From: JAXHLG01 sp034522495
GTDB lineage: Bacteria; Patescibacteriota; Minisyncoccia; Moranbacterales; DUUL01
DNA length: 64,000 nucleotides
Reading direction: 5' to 3'
NCBI GenBank assembly: GCA_034522495.1
Contig: JAXHLG010000002.1
Span: forward strand, 248,001 to 312,000
This document shows, piece after piece, positions 7,710 through 15,786 of the stretch; position 1 is the stretch's first letter; each line of letters opens with the position of its first letter. Under the pieces are notes generated by a model. The model did not search any database. It had not been told where the DNA came from and saw nothing but the letters and a program-made list of their open reading frames with translations. The position numbers and the translations under genes were made by a program.

Positions 7710-8867
7710 ATGAACACCATTTTTACGCTGCTTTTTTTAATTTTGTTAATCTCATTCATAGTAAGCTTATTCCGTCCTGAGCCTTTTTTGCTGTTGTTTA
7801 AGAACAAACTGACCAAGGGAGGCGTTAAAATTGCTCTCGGACTGATTATAGTTTTCTTTCTTGTGGCTTTTGGAATTACCTCAGATTATTCTGAAGAAGA
7901 CAAAAAAGAAGAAAAGGTTGCCGGCTTGCAAAATGAGGTTGAACAGTTGAAAGAGGAGAATGAGAAGTTAAAGGGAGAGGAAGCTGGTGCCACGGAAGAC
8001 AGCGTTGTGGAGCCGGAAGAGGAAGAGAAAGAAGAGAAAGAAGAAGATGGCGCAAAGGAAGATGAGGACGAAGACGCGGAAGAAAAACAAAACGAGGAAG
8101 AGGAGGACATAGAGGAAGAAGCGGAAGAGGAGCAGGGTGAGAAGGAAGAAGAAGCGGATGAAGAAATAGAAGAAAGGCGGAGCGAGGAAGAAGCGCAAGA
8201 GACAGGCGAGGCGGAAGAAGATAGTCAAATGCAAAAAGTTATCAAGGTTATCGACGGAGATACGATAAAACTCGAAAATGGTGGAGTTGTCAGATATATC
8301 GGCATCGATACGCCGGAAACGGTCCACCCCTCCAAGCCTGTCCAATGTTTTGGAGAAGAAGCCAGCAAGAAAAACAAGGAGCTTGTAGAAGGCAAAGAAG
8401 TTAGATTGGAAAAAGATATTTCCGATACTGACAAATATGACAGGTTATTGAGGTATGTTTATATTGGAGATACCTTCGTAAATGATTATTTAGTCAGAAA
8501 TGGCTATGCTCATTCTTCCAGCTATCCTCCGGATGTAAAATATCAAGATCAGTTTAATCAGGCCGAAGAAGAAGCAAGGGAAAACAAAAGAGGTCTCTGG
8601 GCCGACGGGGCTTGCGAGGAAGAAGAGGAGGCAGAAGAGGAAGAAGAGGAGGAAGAAGAGGAGGAAATAGAAGAAGAAACCGCCCCTCCGCCGGCGCCGG
8701 CTTCAACCTCAAGCTGTGATTGTTCCGGCAACACCAAAAACTGCTCCGATTTCTCCACCCATGACGAGGCGCAAGCCTGCTATGAATCCTGCCTTTCCTC
8801 TGCCGGCACAGATGTTCACAGACTAGACAGAGACAAAGACGGTGAAGCCTGCGAGTCTCTGCCGTAA
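7710..8867 (+). CDS. Membrane-anchored thermonuclease (SNase) with excalibur domain
   Basis: A 385-residue protein with two N-terminal membrane segments (about 3-21 and 38-55). A very acidic Glu-rich linker (about 60-172) leads into a staphylococcal-nuclease domain (about 175-300) with VIDGDT, YIGIDTPE and YDRLLRYVY motifs carrying the catalytic Asp and Arg residues. A second Glu tract follows, and then a Cys-rich C-terminal excalibur-type calcium-binding domain with LDRDKDGEACE. It probably degrades DNA or RNA outside the membrane. It follows the DUF262-HNH gene after a 94-bp gap and may or may not belong to the same transcript. Confidence 0.87.
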   Translation: MNTIFTLLFLILLISFIVSLFRPEPFLLLFKNKLTKGGVKIALGLIIVFFLVAFGITSDYSEEDKKEEKVAGLQNEVEQLKEENEKLKGEEAGATEDSVVEPEEEEKEEKEEDGAKEDEDEDAEEKQNEEEEDIEEEAEEEQGEKEEEADEEIEERRSEEEAQETGEAEEDSQMQKVIKVIDGDTIKLENGGVVRYIGIDTPETVHPSKPVQCFGEEASKKNKELVEGKEVRLEKDISDTDKYDRLLRYVYIGDTFVNDYLVRNGYAHSSSYPPDVKYQDQFNQAEEEARENKRGLWADGACEEEEEAEEEEEEEEEEEIEEETAPPPAPASTSSCDCSGNTKNCSDFSTHDEAQACYESCLSSAGTDVHRLDRDKDGEACESLP

Positions 8868-8879
8868 AACCCCTTAAAT

Positions 8880-8936
8880 AATTGTTGCATATATTATATC
8901 AAAATGCTACAATTAGAATAAGTTCATGCAACAATT
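8880..8936 (+). promoter_or_regulatory. Promoter with perfect 11-bp inverted-repeat operator for the Fic gene
   Basis: AATTGTTGCAT (8880-8890) and ATGCAACAATT (8926-8936) are exact inverted copies. Between and overlapping them is a good sigma70 promoter: TTGCAT at 8885-8890, 17 bp spacer, TACAAT at 8908-8913. The left arm covers the -35 box and the right arm covers the first possible ATG. The downstream gene encodes an N-terminal winged helix, so autoregulation through this operator is a reasonable inference. Confidence 0.6.
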
Positions 8937-10005
8937 AACTTTGCTTATGGAAAATCTAACAAAAAGACAAAACCAAATTCTTGGATTAATAAGGGAAAAT
9001 AAAGAAATAAAAACAAAGGAAATCAAAGAATTCTTGGAAGAATATGGTGAAAAGATTGATAGGACAACTGTTATCAGAGACCTCGACAATTTGCTTGAAA
9101 AAAACTTAATCAAAAGAGTCGGCCGGGGCCGTTCAACCGCTTATCGGCTTAAGATCGAAAACCCTCTAATGACTTATTATAATCCACGCGAATATTTTTC
9201 CGCGACCTCTGACCGAAGAGAAATTAAAGAAAGATTTGAATTCAATGTCTTTCAATATTTTGATAATTCCATTTTTTCGAAAGAAGATCTTCAGTGCCTT
9301 GATAACTTAAATGCAGACTACAGGAATAGGATGCAAAAACTCTCACCCACCATCCTAAAAAAAGAATACGAGAGATTGACAATTGAACTGAGCTGGAAGT
9401 CTTCCCAAATCGAAGGCAATACTTATTCTTTGATTGAAACTGAAACTTTAATCAAAGAAAAAATAGAGGCTCCCGGACACACCAAGTCGGAGGCTCAAAT
9501 GATTCTTAACCATAAAAGAGCTTTAGATTATATTCTGGAAAGATCTGACAATTTCCAAAAACTAACTTTAGATAAAATTGAGAATCTTCACCAGCTGATT
9601 GTTGAGGATCTAGGAGTTGGAAGAAACATCAGAAAAGGACTGGTAGGTATAACCGGGACCGTTTATAAACCGTTGGATAATGAATTCCAAATTAAGGAAG
9701 CTTTGGATAAAATGATTTCGGTCGTTAATAATGAAGAAAATCATCCTTTGACAAAGTCAATTTCCGCGCTCGCCCTCATTTCATATATTCAGCCTTTTGA
9801 AGATGGCAATAAACGAACAGCTAGAATATTAAGCAATGCTGTTTTGCTCGCGAATAGGTTTTGCCCTCTTTCTTATCGAAGCATTGATGAAAATGATTAT
9901 AAAAAAGCCACCCTTCTCTTTTATGAGCAGAACAGTATTTTCTTTTTGAAAGAATTGTTTATTCAACAATTTGAGTTTTCTGCAAGAGAATATTTTTCGG
10001 CATAG
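8926..10005 (+). CDS. Fic-domain protein with N-terminal winged helix and altered Fic motif
   Basis: A 359-residue protein; an in-frame ATG at 8947 is an alternative start. Residues about 8-75 are a DeoR/BirA-like winged helix. SSQIEGN at 159-165 is the class II autoinhibitory motif of Fic AMP-transferases. The Fic active-site loop reads QPFEDGNKRTAR at 289-300, so Gln289 replaces the catalytic His of HxFx(D/E)GN(G/K)R while the rest is intact. Either AMPylation is lost or another chemistry is used. No second ORF that could be an antitoxin is seen next to it. The operator upstream suggests self-control. Confidence 0.85.
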   Translation: MQQLTLLMENLTKRQNQILGLIRENKEIKTKEIKEFLEEYGEKIDRTTVIRDLDNLLEKNLIKRVGRGRSTAYRLKIENPLMTYYNPREYFSATSDRREIKERFEFNVFQYFDNSIFSKEDLQCLDNLNADYRNRMQKLSPTILKKEYERLTIELSWKSSQIEGNTYSLIETETLIKEKIEAPGHTKSEAQMILNHKRALDYILERSDNFQKLTLDKIENLHQLIVEDLGVGRNIRKGLVGITGTVYKPLDNEFQIKEALDKMISVVNNEENHPLTKSISALALISYIQPFEDGNKRTARILSNAVLLANRFCPLSYRSIDENDYKKATLLFYEQNSIFFLKELFIQQFEFSAREYFSA

Positions 10006-10085
10006 CCGCGAACATTCTCTAATCGATACCTTCTCAATCGAGAAAAAAGTTCAGAATTTAAAAGTTTGCTTTTTTGATAAGTTCA

Positions 10086-10292
10086 GGAATTACACTATTA
10101 CTCTCCGGCAATGCCGAGAGCAAAGCAAGGCTTGGTTTTATGCGCACTTGCCCTTCAGGCTTGTTAAGATATTTTTAATAGAAAACCCTTTTTGCTTCTA
10201 AAATATTTTTTCGAACGAATGCAAAAACCAAGCCTTGCTTTGCTCTCTTTGATATAAATAATTTAGCAAGCAAGAAGCTTAACCGCGTAATT
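10086..10292. mobile_element. MITE-like element, family 2, copy A
   Basis: About 205 bp bounded by GGAATTAC and CGCGTAATT. Inside are inner inverted repeats built on GAGAGCAAAGCAAGG / CCTTGCTTTGCTCTC. A second copy, inverted, lies at 58647-58844 and matches over nearly the whole length. It contains no transposase. It lies just after the Fic gene. Confidence 0.7.
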
Positions 10293-10686
10293 ACTAAAGT
10301 TATTGAAATTTAAACAAGTAAATTTAAGCTTGCTTAGTTTTCTTTAAAATACAATAGTAAACCAGGGTAAAGGGTGAATCACCCAAAAACGGTTCCCGGC
10401 CATAAACCCCACGTGGTTTGTGGCTGTAACTCTATGTGATAATAGTTAGAAAGTTGAAAGTTCGTAAAGTGTGAAAGTAGAGAAAGTATGAAAGTTCATA
10501 AGGGGCTTGTCTGGGATTCGAACCGGAAAAGGGCTGGAAGAATGGTTTTAGCTGTTTGGCTTATTCCCGCGCAATTTTTGTTAAAATGTTAAAATGTTAA
10601 AATGAATCTCCCTTTACTTCCTTCAAAAAAAATGATAAGGTGGCAAGTACTTAATCTTATTGAAATTCTAAATAGTAAAATAATCT
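10293..10686. other. Spacer with repeat fragments, no gene seen
   Basis: Contains a second copy of the AAAAACGGTTC / GTTAGAAAG repeat (10370-10480), a tRNA T-arm-like fragment (10510-10530, GGGATTCGAACC) without a foldable tRNA around it, and a GTTAAAAT octamer tandem near 10578. No convincing promoter was picked for the next gene. Confidence 0.4.
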
Positions 10687-11667
10687 ATGAACAAAAAAGT
10701 AATTGCTAATTTAATAATCGTGGCGGCCGTGTTTTTCGGCGGAGGGTTTTTCCTGGATCAATATTTGAAAGGAGAATTGTTCAAGCAAGACTTGACTCCG
10801 CAGCAGGCCGAAGCCAAGGCCAAGGATTTTATTGAAGGAAATTTGGTTCAAGAGGGAACAGAGGTAAAAGTCAAGGGAGTTGCCGAAGAAAATAATTTAT
10901 ATAAAATTACCATTGACTTGCAGGGGCAGGAGCTGACCAGCTATTTGACCAAAGACGGCAGCAATTTCTTCCCCCAGGCAATGAACATTGAGGAGATCAA
11001 AGCCCAAAAAGACGCCCAAGCGCAAGCCGAGCAAGAGAAAAGCGAGCCTCTGCCTAAAAGCGAAACGCCCCAAGTAGAGTCTTTCGTGATGAGCTATTGC
11101 CCCTACGGCACTCAAGTGCAAAAAGGACTGCTGCCGGTCATAGAAACCCTGGGAGACAAGATGGATTTCAGCTTCAAGTTTGTTGATTATGCCATGCATG
11201 AAGAAAAGGAAGTGATGGAAAACCTTAGGCAATATTGCATAGATCAGGCTGATTCTCAAAAGTATTATGACTACCTGGAATGTTTTCTGGCCAGCGAAGA
11301 CTCCGATAAATGCTTAGCTGAAACCGGCGTCAATGAAAGCGCGTTGACAAGCTGCATGGACGCAACTGATCAAGAATATGAGATTACTAAAAAATTGGAA
11401 GATAAAGACAGCTGGGAAAGCCAATTTCCTCCCTTTGACATTCACAAGGCCGCCAATGAGAAATACGGCGTCCAGGGTTCTCCCACGATGATAATCAACG
11501 GTCAGCAAACCAGCTCTGCCAGAGATCCTCAAAGCCTCCTGGACAAAATCTGCACCGCTTTTGAAGAAAAGCCGGCCGAATGCGACACAGAACTTTCCTC
11601 TGAAACCCCCGCTCCCGGATTCGGCGAAGAAATAACAGCAAGCGCCTCCGACGCCTCCTGCGGATAA
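10687..11667 (+). CDS. Membrane-anchored DsbA-like thioredoxin-fold protein
   Basis: A 326-residue protein with an N-terminal membrane anchor (about 5-24). A PepSY-like segment (about 40-105) precedes a thioredoxin-fold domain (about 130-300). The active site reads YCPYGTQ (C138), with a single cysteine at the CxxC position, and the cis-Pro loop GSPT is at 264-267. Extra cysteines at 184, 199, 209 and 223 lie in the helical insert. It probably acts outside the membrane in thiol chemistry, partnering a VKOR-like protein not seen here. The monocysteine active site argues for an isomerase or glutathione-like role rather than a classic oxidase. Confidence 0.7.
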   Translation: MNKKVIANLIIVAAVFFGGGFFLDQYLKGELFKQDLTPQQAEAKAKDFIEGNLVQEGTEVKVKGVAEENNLYKITIDLQGQELTSYLTKDGSNFFPQAMNIEEIKAQKDAQAQAEQEKSEPLPKSETPQVESFVMSYCPYGTQVQKGLLPVIETLGDKMDFSFKFVDYAMHEEKEVMENLRQYCIDQADSQKYYDYLECFLASEDSDKCLAETGVNESALTSCMDATDQEYEITKKLEDKDSWESQFPPFDIHKAANEKYGVQGSPTMIINGQQTSSARDPQSLLDKICTAFEEKPAECDTELSSETPAPGFGEEITASASDASCG

Positions 11668-11686
11668 AAAACACTTGCCAATCTTT

Positions 11687-11722
11687 TCAAAAAATCCCTT
11701 TTCTTTGGAAAGGGGATTTTTG
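11687..11722 (+). terminator. Rho-independent terminator after the DsbA-like gene
   Basis: AAAATCCCTTTTC and GAAAGGGGATTTT pair with one G-T wobble around a TTTG loop and are followed by T-rich sequence, 20 bp after the stop codon. Confidence 0.75.
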
Positions 11723-11743
11723 TTATAGTAATTGATTAATTAG

Positions 11744-11892
11744 GAAACCACTGAAGAATTGATTATTTTGAAAATTTTGTCATTCTGATGAAAATCAGAA
11801 TCTCTTTACAAAGCCTTTTTTGGTAATCATCAGATTCTGAATCCCGTCAAAGCCGGGTAAACAAGTTCAGAATGACATTCTTCAGTGGTTTC
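11744..11892. mobile_element. MITE-like element, family 1, copy 1
   Basis: 149 bp with inverted ends GAAACCACTGAAGAAT / ATTCTTCAGTGGTTTC. It is flanked on both sides by AATTAG, a likely 6-bp target duplication. The interior carries a GATGAAAATCAG hairpin and one CCCGTCAAAGCCGGG unit. No coding capacity. Confidence 0.75.
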
Positions 11893-12003
11893 AATTAGGT
11901 GAATTAGAATAATTCTACCAATTTCGCCCAAAGGAGCAATCAACGCCCGCTATCCGAATACACCATTACACCATTATACTATCAACAATACTATCAACAA
12001 GCG

Positions 12004-12032
12004 TTGTCTTAAAGGATTTTTTCTGCTAAAAT
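12004..12032 (+). promoter_or_regulatory. Promoter of argS
   Basis: TTGTCT at 12004-12009, 17 bp spacer, TAAAAT at 12027-12032. The predicted start of transcription is about 17 bp before the GTG start of argS. Confidence 0.5.
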
Positions 12033-12055
12033 AGAGCTATAAAAATTAATTTCCG

Positions 12056-13795
12056 GTGTTGAATTTAAAACAAGAGATAAAAATAATAATAAAAGATGCT
12101 TGCCAAGCTGTTTGGCCTGAGCGGGAAATCGGCCTGAAAGATATAGAAGCTTCGCGCCCGCCCGCCGGTTTTGGCGATTATTCAACCAACGTCGCCCTGA
12201 GCTTGGCCAAAACCGCCAAAAAAAGCCCCTTGGAGACGGCGGAAGACTTGGCTGAACAAATCAGAAAATCGGAAAAAAGCGGTTATTTTGAAAAGATAGA
12301 AGCCGCCAGCCCCGGATTTATCAACTTTCACCTGAGCGAGCAAGCGCTAGAGGAGGTTGCAAAAGATATCTTGGGAAAAAAAGAATTTTTTGGGATGTCG
12401 AATTTGGGCGGTGGAAGCCAAGCAATGGTGGAATTCGGCCAGCCCAATACCCACAAGGCCATCACGGTCGGCCATCTCAAAAGCGCTATTTCCGGATTTT
12501 CGGTGGTCAAGCTTTTGGAGGCTCTTGGCTACAAAGTCATAAAAGCCAACTATTTCGGAGACATAGGCATGCATGTGGCCAAAACCACCTGGGCGATGAT
12601 GAAAAAAGAACTGCCGAAAGAATTTGAAGACCGGGAAAGCGGAGAAAAAATGAAGCTTATCGACGAGGCTTACGTGGAAGGCGCCAATGCTTTCAAGGAG
12701 AACCCGGCGGCTCAAGAAGAAATAAGAAAAATCAACAAAGATATTTACGATCAAAAGGACAACGAGAATTATCGGTGGTACAAAAAAATAAGAGAGTGGA
12801 GCCTGGAGCACCAAGCGGAAGTTTTTAAAGAGCTGGGCGTGGAATACGACCGGCAATACCCCGAGAGTGAAGTCTTTGAAGAGGCGATAGATATTGTCAA
12901 GAAGTATCAAGGCGAAATTTTTGAAGAAAGCGAGGGAGCGGTTATCTTCAATGGCAAAAAAGAAGGCCTGAACAACTGGGTTTTCCTGACCGGCGAAGGA
13001 AATCCCACTTATTCGGCCAAAGACCTAGCCTTGGCTTTGAAAAAGTTCTCTGAATACGAGCTGGAGTTCTCAATTGTTACAACCTCCGTGGAACAAACCG
13101 ACTACTTCAAAGCCATCATCAGAGTTCTGGAAAAAATAGACAAAAAATTCCAAGGACGCTACCGGCACATTCCTTTCGGCTGGCTTTTGAAAGGAAACAA
13201 GAAAACCAGCTCCAGAATGGGAGAAACGGCCAAATGCATTGATGTTATCAAAGAAGCCAAGGAATTGGCCCGGGAGAAAATCTCAGTCGAAAAAGATTAT
13301 TCGCTGGAAGAAAAAGAGGAAATCATTGAAAAAGTGGCCCTGGCCGGCTTGAAATTTTTGATCCTTTCCCGCGAATTCCATAAGGACATCAACTATGATC
13401 CGAATGATTTTATCAAACTAAGCGGTTTTTCCGGCCCTTTTATTCTCTATTCCTACGTGCGGACCAAATCCGTTCTGGGGAAGGTCGGAAGCGGCGATTC
13501 CGGCGGGGAAGTCCATTTGAATTTAGTAAAAAATGAAGAGAGAGAGCTGGCCGGCGCCCTGGCTGCCTATCCGGACATTGCGGAAAAGGCCGGAACCGAA
13601 ATCGCCCCTCATCTGGTTTGCAATTATTTGTATGATCTGGGGCAGAAATTCAACGCTTTTTATGAAGTCTGCCCCATTCAAAAAGCTGATACCGAAGCGC
13701 TGAAGAACTCCCGGCTGGCTTTAGTGAAATCATCCGGTCAAATCTTCAAAAACGGCCTAGGGCTCTTGGGAATCGAGACGCTGGAGAAGATGTGA
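12056..13795 (+). CDS. argS: Arginyl-tRNA synthetase
   Basis: 579 residues, within the normal size range. It charges tRNA-Arg with arginine. The class I HIGH-type signature is NTHKAITVGH at 131-140 inside the family block GQPNTHKAITVGHLKS. The N-terminal Add-1 domain has PPAGFGDYST, and the KMSKS-like loop reads GNKKTSSRMGE. The C-terminal anticodon-binding DALR domain ends the protein. The best start is GTG at 12056 or TTG at 12059; no ATG fits. It is a single-gene unit with its own promoter. Confidence 0.95.
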   Translation: MLNLKQEIKIIIKDACQAVWPEREIGLKDIEASRPPAGFGDYSTNVALSLAKTAKKSPLETAEDLAEQIRKSEKSGYFEKIEAASPGFINFHLSEQALEEVAKDILGKKEFFGMSNLGGGSQAMVEFGQPNTHKAITVGHLKSAISGFSVVKLLEALGYKVIKANYFGDIGMHVAKTTWAMMKKELPKEFEDRESGEKMKLIDEAYVEGANAFKENPAAQEEIRKINKDIYDQKDNENYRWYKKIREWSLEHQAEVFKELGVEYDRQYPESEVFEEAIDIVKKYQGEIFEESEGAVIFNGKKEGLNNWVFLTGEGNPTYSAKDLALALKKFSEYELEFSIVTTSVEQTDYFKAIIRVLEKIDKKFQGRYRHIPFGWLLKGNKKTSSRMGETAKCIDVIKEAKELAREKISVEKDYSLEEKEEIIEKVALAGLKFLILSREFHKDINYDPNDFIKLSGFSGPFILYSYVRTKSVLGKVGSGDSGGEVHLNLVKNEERELAGALAAYPDIAEKAGTEIAPHLVCNYLYDLGQKFNAFYEVCPIQKADTEALKNSRLALVKSSGQIFKNGLGLLGIETLEKM

Positions 13796-13986
13796 TCAGT
13801 AGTGTGAAAGTTAAAAGTTTAGAAAGTGTGAAAGTTAAAAGTGGGAAAGTTTAGAAAGTGTAATTTGTTGTTAGCTATTGGCGGTTGGTGTTACAAATTC
13901 CTATGTTTATTAATTACAAATGAAATCTTGAATCTTGAATCTCGAATCTAGAAGCTTGAATATAATGATAATAATTATAATATCTT
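13796..13986 (+). promoter_or_regulatory. Spacer and promoter of tyrS
   Basis: The first half is made of AAAGTTTAGAAAGTG-type repeats and the second of AATCTTG heptamers. A TATAAT box at 13961-13966 is well placed for tyrS; the TTGAAT at 13935-13940 is a somewhat distant -35 (20 bp spacer). Confidence 0.35.
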
Positions 13987-15195
13987 ATGCCAAAAGTGAT
14001 CACAGATGAAAAATTAATTGAAAAAACCCTCGAGAGAGGAGTAGAAGAAGTAATTGTCAAGAAAAATTTAAAGAAAAGAATGCTCAATGGGGAAAAATTG
14101 AGAATAAAGCTGGGGATTGATCCGACCGGTTCGGTTTTGCATTTGGGACACGCTGTTGTGCTTAAGAAGTTGAGAGATTTTCAGGAACTGGGGCACCAAG
14201 TTGTTTTCTTAATAGGTGATTTTACAGCAAAAATAGGAGATCCCACCGGGAGAGCTTCCGCCAGAAAGCCAATGACTGATGAAGAAATAAAATCCAACAT
14301 GGAAGACTACAAAAGACAGGCGGGGCTGATTCTGGATCTAAGCAAAGTCGAAATCCGGTATAATTCCGAGTGGCTTTCCAAAATGGACTTCAAGGATCTG
14401 GTAGAGTTAACCTCCAAAATTACTTACTCCCAGATGGCGCAAAGGTCGGATTTTAAAGAAAGAATAAAAAAAGACGTTGATCTTAGTATCCAAGAGTTTC
14501 TTTACCCTGCGATGCAGGGTTATGATTCGGTAGCTCTTGAAGCCGATGTGGAATTAGGGGGAACCGATCAAAAGTTTAATCTTCTTATGGGCAGGCAAAT
14601 TCAAAAAAGATATGGCCAATCCTCGCAAGATGTTGTTACCTGTCCTCTATTGGAAGGTCTTTACGGCACGGCGAAAATGAGCAAGAGCGAGGACAATTAC
14701 ATATCCTTAACGGAATCGGCCGAGTCTATGTACGGCAAGACCATGTCTATCACAGATGAGCTTATTATTAGGTATTTCAAGCTATGCACGGATGTCCCCG
14801 CTGAAGAAATTACTCAATTGGAAGCTGATTTAAAAGAAGAGAATATAAATCCTCGGGATGCCAAGATGAAATTGGCCTTGGAAATTACAAAGCTTTACAA
14901 AGGAGAAAGAAAGGCCGAAAAAGCCCAAGAAGATTTTGTGAATAAATTTCAGAAAAAGGGCGAGGATATCGAGGCTAGCGAGATAAAAGAGAAACAAGGC
15001 AGAGATGCTGTTGATGTTTTAGCTGATAATGATCTTGCCCAAAGCAAAAGCGACGCCCGCCGGAAGATAGAGCAGGGCGGGGTCAGCGTGGACGGCAAAA
15101 AAATAACCCTCGAAGACAAAGTCTCCAAAGACTGGGACGGGAAAATTTTGAAAGTGGGGAAGAAGGAGTTTAGGAAGTTGAGAGTTGAGAGTTGA
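13987..15195 (+). CDS. tyrS: Tyrosyl-tRNA synthetase
   Basis: 402 residues. It attaches tyrosine to tRNA-Tyr. The HIGH motif is HLGH at 52-55, the Tyr-binding region includes YDSVALEADVELGGTDQ, and KMSKS is at 230-234. An S4 RNA-binding domain fills about 340-402. The short, eukaryal-like spacing and KMSKS position fit the TyrRS form common outside Proteobacteria (TyrZ-like). The stop codon is directly followed by a 240-bp dispersed repeat. Confidence 0.95.
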   Translation: MPKVITDEKLIEKTLERGVEEVIVKKNLKKRMLNGEKLRIKLGIDPTGSVLHLGHAVVLKKLRDFQELGHQVVFLIGDFTAKIGDPTGRASARKPMTDEEIKSNMEDYKRQAGLILDLSKVEIRYNSEWLSKMDFKDLVELTSKITYSQMAQRSDFKERIKKDVDLSIQEFLYPAMQGYDSVALEADVELGGTDQKFNLLMGRQIQKRYGQSSQDVVTCPLLEGLYGTAKMSKSEDNYISLTESAESMYGKTMSITDELIIRYFKLCTDVPAEEITQLEADLKEENINPRDAKMKLALEITKLYKGERKAEKAQEDFVNKFQKKGEDIEASEIKEKQGRDAVDVLADNDLAQSKSDARRKIEQGGVSVDGKKITLEDKVSKDWDGKILKVGKKEFRKLRVES

Positions 15196-15203
15196 GAGAT
15201 GGG

Positions 15204-15442
15204 AGGTTAGATTTATGATTTACGACCTATCGCTTCGCAATGAAGCCGCAGGCGATTTAAGAACAGAAATTAAGAAATTATGTTCACTGGCGCGAATGAA
15301 ATTGATAGAAATTTGTGGAAACTGTTGAAATTGGCAAAAGCCTTAACCAAGTTCAAGCGTCCTCGCTTGAACTAGGATAGTTCTTGTTTTCAAGTCCGGG
15401 AAGAATTGGTAAGGTTCATGCGAGGACGCTTGAACCTGAACC
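15204..15442. repeat. Long dispersed repeat, plus-oriented copy
   Basis: About 240 bp beginning AGGTTAGATTTATGATTTA and ending in a GAGGACGCTTGAACCTGAA hairpin. It is found again inverted at 21622-21860 with roughly four of five bases matching by eye. It holds three hairpins: around CGCAGGCGATT, around the GTTCACTGGCGCGAA box, and the TTCAAGCGTCCTCGCTTGAA pair. Pieces of its last part recur near 19525, 35608 and 41285. Confidence 0.65.
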
Positions 15443-15556
15443 GAGTTTATTACTCGAGGGAATCATAAACAATCAACAATGAAACAATTTAGCAATGGAA
15501 CAATGATTTCTATTGCTTAAACCCTGATTGATAAGTTACAATAAATAAAGACTCAA

Positions 15557-15759
15557 GAAACCACTGAAGAATATAGAAATCCCATTAAAATGTCATCCTG
15601 AATGCCACCGCTATAGCGGGGTGCCGCTTAAGCGGTAAAAATCAGGATCTCCATGAATAAGCCAATTTTGCAAGTTTCTGGATTCTGAACCCCGCTAGGG
15701 GCGGCCCAGCCCGTAAAAGCCGGGTAAGCAAGTTCAGAATGATATTCTTCAGTAATTTC
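15557..15759. mobile_element. MITE-like element, family 1, copy 2
   Basis: About 203 bp from GAAACCACTGAAGAAT to ATTCTTCAGTAATTTC, flanked by ACTCAA on both sides (6-bp duplication). An extra hairpin (CCGCTATAGCGGGG...CCGCTTAAGCGG) is inserted in the interior. It lies just before the symporter gene, and an open frame runs from it into that gene. Confidence 0.72.
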
Positions 15760-15786
15760 ACTCAAGAAATAAAAAACAAAAAAGTT

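Noticed and set aside
7968..8345. Long minus-strand ORF opposite the thermonuclease gene
   Set aside because: It is the mirror of the Glu-rich linker and has no start context or domain.
10505..10535. tRNA-like T-arm sequence GGGATTCGAACC
   Set aside because: No acceptor, D or anticodon stem can be formed around it; at most a remnant.
15739..15786. N-terminal extension of the symporter
   Set aside because: It is encoded by the end of a MITE; the ATG at 15787 gives a normal DAACS start.
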